DNA from: Flavobacterium sp.
Lineage (GTDB): Bacteria > Bacteroidota > Bacteroidia > Flavobacteriales > Flavobacteriaceae
Direction: 5' to 3'
DNA length: 10,000 nt
Assembly: GCF_020217025.1 (NCBI RefSeq)
Contig: NZ_JAIWOF010000052.1
Coordinates: 1 to 10,000 of the forward strand
Position numbers and translations under genes: made by a program. Positions 7,355-10,000 of this stretch are shown one piece after another; positions within the stretch are counted from its first letter, which is position 1, and the number at the start of each line of letters is the position of its first letter. Below the pieces are notes generated by a model. It did not search any database and was not told the origin of the DNA. It saw only the letters and a list, made by a program, of their open reading frames with translations.

Positions 7355-8089
7355 TTAATTTTTTATATATTGTTTTATTACAGTTTCTGTTTTTTCTAAA
7401 ATCTCTTCGAATGGATGTTCTGAAATTTTTAGAGGTTCATGAATGGTGAATTCTAAACGAGTTCCTAACCCAAGAGGGAAAGTACCAAATTTAGTCATTT
7501 TCCACGAATTATTTATGGTTATGGGTAAGAAATAAGCATCGGGTGCAAACTTGTATAGCATTTTTAAGCCATTCACTGCGAATGGTTTAGGTGTTCCCGT
7601 TTTGCTGCGAGTTCCTTCTGGGAATATGACAACCGAGTAGTTATTGTTGTTAATTAATTCGGCTACTTTTTTAATTTCGGGTAAGGCTTGTTTTGGATCT
7701 TTTCTGTCAATTAATGCTGATCCTCCGTGCTTTAAATTATAGGAAACGCTTGGAATTCCTTTTCCTAATTCGATTTTACTGATAAATTTTGGTTGTACTT
7801 TTCGTAAAAACCAAATGATAGTCGTAATATCATGTAAACTTTGGTGATTCGCAACAATAATTAAAGGCTTGTTTTCAGGAACATTTTCCATTCCTTTAAT
7901 ATGATAGGTAGTACCAACAACGTGTGCGGTTCTAACCAAAAACCAGTTCAAATAAGCCACACTTAAACGATGCGCATTGTACCCAAAAACATTGAAACAA
8001 ATCCATTGAATGGGATGAAAAATCAGTAACCAAAGTAAAAATAGAATGTAGTAAACTATTGATAGTGGGTATGAAAGAATTTTTTCCAT
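7355..8089 (-). CDS. plsC: 1-acyl-sn-glycerol-3-phosphate acyltransferase (PlsC family)
   Basis: Transfers an acyl group to lysophosphatidic acid, giving phosphatidic acid, the branch point of phospholipid synthesis at the inner membrane. The 244-residue length is typical. A membrane anchor lies at about 9-33. The catalytic block N-H-Q-S-L-H-D (81-87) has the His82/Asp87 pair of the H-x4-D motif; the G-G-S-A-L-I-D-R segment (122-129) and F-P-E-G-T-R-S (156-162) form the substrate-binding blocks, and the block-IV proline is probably Pro189 in F-L-P-I. A lysophospholipid or ornithine-lipid acyltransferase cannot be excluded from sequence alone, since bacteria of this group carry several PlsC-like proteins. 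It is first in a two-gene unit with the desaturase, and a good -7 box lies 17 bases before its ATG. Confidence 0.92.
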   Translation of the reverse strand: MEKILSYPLSIVYYILFLLWLLIFHPIQWICFNVFGYNAHRLSVAYLNWFLVRTAHVVGTTYHIKGMENVPENKPLIIVANHQSLHDITTIIWFLRKVQPKFISKIELGKGIPSVSYNLKHGGSALIDRKDPKQALPEIKKVAELINNNNYSVVIFPEGTRSKTGTPKPFAVNGLKMLYKFAPDAYFLPITINNSWKMTKFGTFPLGLGTRLEFTIHEPLKISEHPFEEILEKTETVIKQYIKN

Positions 8090-8106
8090 ATAAAAATCAA
8101 TTTGAG

Positions 8107-8114
8107 CAAAAGTA
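8107..8114 (-). promoter_or_regulatory. -7 box of the plsC-desaturase promoter
   Basis: On the minus strand this reads TACTTTTG, a full match to the Bacteroidota primary sigma -7 consensus TAnnTTTG. A TTG lies 21 bases upstream, within the right arm of the preceding terminator hairpin, a little far for an ideal -33 element. The start of transcription would fall near 8101, leaving a leader of about a dozen bases before the plsC ATG. The consensus is known; its use here is inferred. Confidence 0.5.
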
Positions 8115-8125
8115 AGCTATAAAAT

Positions 8126-8155
8126 AAAAAACCACCAATGTTTTGGTGGTTTTTA
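8126..8155 (-). terminator. Intrinsic terminator after the bacilliredoxin gene
   Basis: The stem ACCACCAA (8131-8138) pairs perfectly with TTGGTGGT (8143-8150) around a 4-base loop, with A-runs at 8126-8130 and T-runs at 8151-8155 that extend the stem and supply a U-tract on the minus strand. It sits 20 bases beyond the bacilliredoxin stop and just before the plsC promoter, so the two units are transcribed separately. The symmetry would also let it work on the plus strand, where no gene approaches. Confidence 0.88.
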
Positions 8156-8175
8156 TTGTATGCCAGCATAGTATC

Positions 8176-8586
8176 TTAACAAAATTCGCTGTAAGCGTCT
8201 TTTAAATTTTCAGCAATTAATTCTGCAGGACGACCTTCGATATGATGACGTTCTAACATATGAACTAATTCACCATCTTTAAATAAAGCCATACATGGCG
8301 AAGATGGTGGAAAAGGGAACATTTCAGTTCTTGCTGCATCTACCGCTTCTTTATCAACTCCAGCAAAAACCGTGATTAAGTTAGCAGGTTTTTTACCGCC
8401 TTCTAAACTCATTTTCGCTCCTGGGCGTGCATTTCTAGCAGCGCAACCACAAACTGAATTAATTACCACTAAAGTTGTTCCTTCTGCTTTGATAGCGTTT
8501 TTTACGTCATCTGCTGTATATAAATTTTTAAAACCTGCGTCTGTTAATTCAGCACGCATTGGGTTTACCATTTCTTCTGGATACAT
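8176..8586 (-). CDS. BrxA/BrxB-family bacilliredoxin (YphP/YqiW-like)
   Basis: A 136-residue thioredoxin-fold protein of the BrxA/BrxB family, which removes bacillithiol from mixed disulfides on proteins; older annotations call it YphP/YqiW or DUF1094. The active-site motif C-G-C lies at 46-48 within [15 protein letters not shown] (41-55), which is diagnostic. [10 protein letters not shown] (72-81), F-P-P-S-S-P-C (92-98), E-R-H-H-I-E-G-R (112-119) and a terminal cysteine (136) follow the family pattern. Two further cysteines (98 and 136) besides the C-G-C pair could form a resolving disulfide; this is inferred. Many flavobacterial genomes encode bacillithiol synthesis homologues, so the role fits the host, although none is in this window. 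It is a single-gene unit with its own -7 box and terminator. Confidence 0.94.
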   Translation of the reverse strand: MYPEEMVNPMRAELTDAGFKNLYTADDVKNAIKAEGTTLVVINSVCGCAARNARPGAKMSLEGGKKPANLITVFAGVDKEAVDAARTEMFPFPPSSPCMALFKDGELVHMLERHHIEGRPAELIAENLKDAYSEFC

Positions 8587-8615
8587 AATGTATATTGTTA
8601 TAAGTTAACGAATCG

Positions 8616-8623
8616 CAAAGTTA
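8616..8623 (-). promoter_or_regulatory. -7 box of the bacilliredoxin promoter
   Basis: Minus-strand TAACTTTG matches the Bacteroidota -7 consensus TAnnTTTG exactly and lies 29 bases before the bacilliredoxin ATG, giving a leader of about 20 bases. The nearest upstream TTG (8651-8653 on the minus strand) is 27 bases away, too far for a normal -33 element, so only the -7 half is well supported. Confidence 0.45.
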
Positions 8624-8645
8624 CAAAGTTTTTCTCTTGATATAG

Positions 8646-8677
8646 AAAACCAATTCATAAAGATTTGTTATGATTGG
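8646..8677 (-). terminator. Hairpin, likely weak terminator after the lipoprotein gene
   Basis: CCAATTCATAA (8650-8660) and TTATGATTGG (8668-8677) form a 10-base-pair stem with one bulged T and a 7-base loop. On the minus strand it comes 28 bases after the lipoprotein stop and is followed by TTTTC. The short T-run and the low G-C content of the stem make it a weak terminator at best. Because it lies just upstream of the bacilliredoxin -7 box, a binding site for a regulator is an alternative reading. Confidence 0.4.
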
Positions 8678-8705
8678 ATAGTTTGAAGTAATTAAATTAT
8701 AAAGA

Positions 8706-9608
8706 TTATTTTAAGTTAGGAAATATTTTTTTAAAAGCCCATTCTTCATAACCATATGAAGGCAATCCTATAGTTTTTCTTATTGAATCAATTTTCTTCT
8801 CATTTATCAAAGGAACTTCTCCTGTAAATGTTCCATAATACAATTGGTTATTGTCAATGTAAATTCTATCAACGATGCTTCCATACTCAAAAGGAGATAA
8901 TTTTCCTTCAATAAGGTTATTACTAAGCATTGGTAAATATTTTTTCTTATTTTCTGCCGTTTGATGAAAAAAAACTACCTCAAAACTAACGGGTTCATTT
9001 TTTTTATTTAAAATATATCCCGTTACATTATGATTTGGATAACCATATTTAGCAATTATTTCTTCAATTTCTTTTTCGTGTTTTTTTTGTAATTCATCCA
9101 TTTTATTGTAATCAAGAAAAGGAATTCTTGCCATTTGGTCTTCACCTTCCATTCTAATTATTCTTTTTTTTAACTCAAAATTAAATTTTCTGTTATATTT
9201 TTGACCCAACAATTTCATTTCGTCTCTAGAAACTTTTGTTATTTTTGATAATCGATTATAAATCGTATCTGCTTCTGGATGATTTCTTATTATGCTACCA
9301 TACTTTAATATTCCTTGTCTTATTTTTGAATCTAAATTCTCAGTATTTCCGGTCATTACACAACAAGCAATATAGGTAGAATACTCATTCACATTATCCA
9401 TGTTTACAGGCTCGTGTTTTTTAAACAAACTATCTAAAATTTCATATGAACGTTGATAGTTTCCAATCAAGAATAGACTATCAGCCTCATATGCTTTTAA
9501 ATAGTAAGGTATGTAATTTGCATTCTTATCGCCAATTTTGGTGTAGGAACTTTTACAAGAAATAACGATTAAGTAAATTATTGAAATTAGTATTAAGATT
9601 TTTTTCAT
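8706..9608 (-). CDS. Lipoprotein with C-terminal DUF6624-like domain
   Basis: A 300-residue predicted lipoprotein. Residues 1-18 form a lipoprotein signal with lipobox V-I-S-C and lipidated Cys18. The residues after it (K-S-S-Y-T-K) lack the acidic stretch that sends lipoproteins to the cell surface in Flavobacterium, so a periplasm-facing location is more likely. Residues about 36-120 are helical with a TPR-like look. From about 149 to 284 the pattern resembles DUF6624: M-x-x-E-D-Q (153-158), a D-x-x-N/K-x-x-x-L block, I-I-A-K-Y-G-Y-P (184-191), F-F-H-Q (213-216), V-D-R (246-248), Q-L-Y-Y-G-T (255-260) and S-I-R-K-T-I-G-L-P (275-283). That assignment is from memory of the family pattern, and the function of the domain is unknown. 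The ATG overlaps the stop of the lycopene cyclase gene in ATGA, so the two are translationally coupled. Confidence 0.8.
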   Translation of the reverse strand: MKKILILISIIYLIVISCKSSYTKIGDKNANYIPYYLKAYEADSLFLIGNYQRSYEILDSLFKKHEPVNMDNVNEYSTYIACCVMTGNTENLDSKIRQGILKYGSIIRNHPEADTIYNRLSKITKVSRDEMKLLGQKYNRKFNFELKKRIIRMEGEDQMARIPFLDYNKMDELQKKHEKEIEEIIAKYGYPNHNVTGYILNKKNEPVSFEVVFFHQTAENKKKYLPMLSNNLIEGKLSPFEYGSIVDRIYIDNNQLYYGTFTGEVPLINEKKIDSIRKTIGLPSYGYEEWAFKKIFPNLK

Positions 9609-10000
9609 GATTTAAATAGTCTTTTAATCAGCGCTTTCACAAAAATCATTTTCGGACATCTCCAAATCACTTGCAAATCCTCTGAAAACGAAGTTTCTTC
9701 ATCTAAAAATTTGAAAATCACAGTTGAATTTCCACTTTTAAACATCGATGAAAATATTTTAGAACCCAATTCGTTTTTCGAACTCAAAATATCCAACAAC
9801 AACGAATCATAAAACCAAAATTTATCTTTTTTATGGAATTTTGTAAAGTTAGATTCTGATTTTAGAAACTGAACCAAAGCTTTCGATTTTTTGGAAGCGT
9901 TTTTAAAAGTATAACCCGTACTTGCTTTTGTCCAACCGCCAGCTGAACCTATATTTACAATATTCTTAGTATTGTGTTTCCAAAACGGATAACACGTCAT
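9605..10000 (-). CDS. crtY: Lycopene cyclase, C-terminal part (gene runs off the window)
   Basis: These are the last 131 codons and stop of a lycopene cyclase, the FAD/NAD-binding enzyme that closes the beta-ionone rings of lycopene to give beta-carotene, precursor of zeaxanthin-type flavobacterial pigments. The diagnostic stretch is N-I-G-S-A-G-G-W-T-K-A-S-T-G-Y-T-F (fragment residues 16-32), preceded by M-T-C-Y-P-F. Family members have about 380 residues, so roughly two thirds, including the N-terminal dinucleotide-binding motif, lie beyond the window. The ATG at its right edge (9998-10000) is an internal Met, not the start. The stop overlaps the start of the lipoprotein gene by four bases. 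The rest of the carotenoid cluster, if adjacent, would lie to the right. Confidence 0.9.
   Translation of the reverse strand: MTCYPFWKHNTKNIVNIGSAGGWTKASTGYTFKNASKKSKALVQFLKSESNFTKFHKKDKFWFYDSLLLDILSSKNELGSKIFSSMFKSGNSTVIFKFLDEETSFSEDLQVIWRCPKMIFVKALIKRLFKS

Noticed and set aside
8372..8608. Open frame of 78 codons on the plus strand opposite the bacilliredoxin gene
   Set aside because: It is fully antisense to a clear gene, has no family features and no promoter of its own; it is a by-product of the codon pattern on the other strand.
9998..10000. ATG at the right edge as the start of a 131-residue protein
   Set aside because: The following residues belong to the inner part of lycopene cyclase (M-T-C-Y-P-F before the G-G-W-T-K block), so this is an internal methionine of a gene that continues beyond the window.
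1..10000. A defence system, mobile element or other new multi-gene system
   Set aside because: No transposase, integrase, restriction, toxin or nuclease gene, no repeat array and no compositional break is visible; the genes are core metabolism, lipid, redox and pigment functions plus two unknown exported proteins.

Overview
The window looks like ordinary chromosome from a member of the Bacteroidota, most likely the family Flavobacteriaceae. The support is low GC with A/T-ending codons, A-rich leaders instead of Shine-Dalgarno sites, -7 boxes of the TAnnTTTG type, a signal peptide cut before Gln, a bacterial lipoprotein, a plant-type acyl-ACP desaturase and a carotenoid lycopene cyclase of the flavobacterial kind. 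There is no tRNA, rRNA, CRISPR array, insertion sequence or phage gene, and I see no sign of recent transfer.

Left half, + strand (1-5603): the last codons of an AraC-type regulator are followed by a tight run of five genes with gaps of 5, 15, 15 and 15 bases. These are ferrochelatase (hemH), the HemJ-type protoporphyrinogen oxidase (hemJ), an NtrY-like membrane sensor histidine kinase without a nearby response regulator, a crotonase-type enoyl-CoA hydratase, and a secreted protein of unknown function. HemJ and HemH would catalyse the last two steps of protoheme synthesis. The run ends in a strong hairpin terminator that also serves the convergent gene opposite it.

Right half, - strand (5636-10000), read from right to left: the 3' part of a lycopene cyclase gene overlaps a DUF6624-like lipoprotein gene by 4 bases. 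A hairpin ends that unit. Next come a bacilliredoxin gene with its own -7 box and terminator, then a two-gene lipid unit (1-acylglycerol-3-phosphate acyltransferase, then a soluble diiron acyl-ACP desaturase) with its own -7 box and terminator, and last an HD-domain phosphohydrolase.

Most genes are housekeeping. The points most worth a second look are the internal cysteine cluster of the ferrochelatase, the pairing of a plant-type desaturase with PlsC, and the translationally coupled lipoprotein behind lycopene cyclase. I did not find a convincing new multi-gene system. No gap between genes exceeds about 120 bases.
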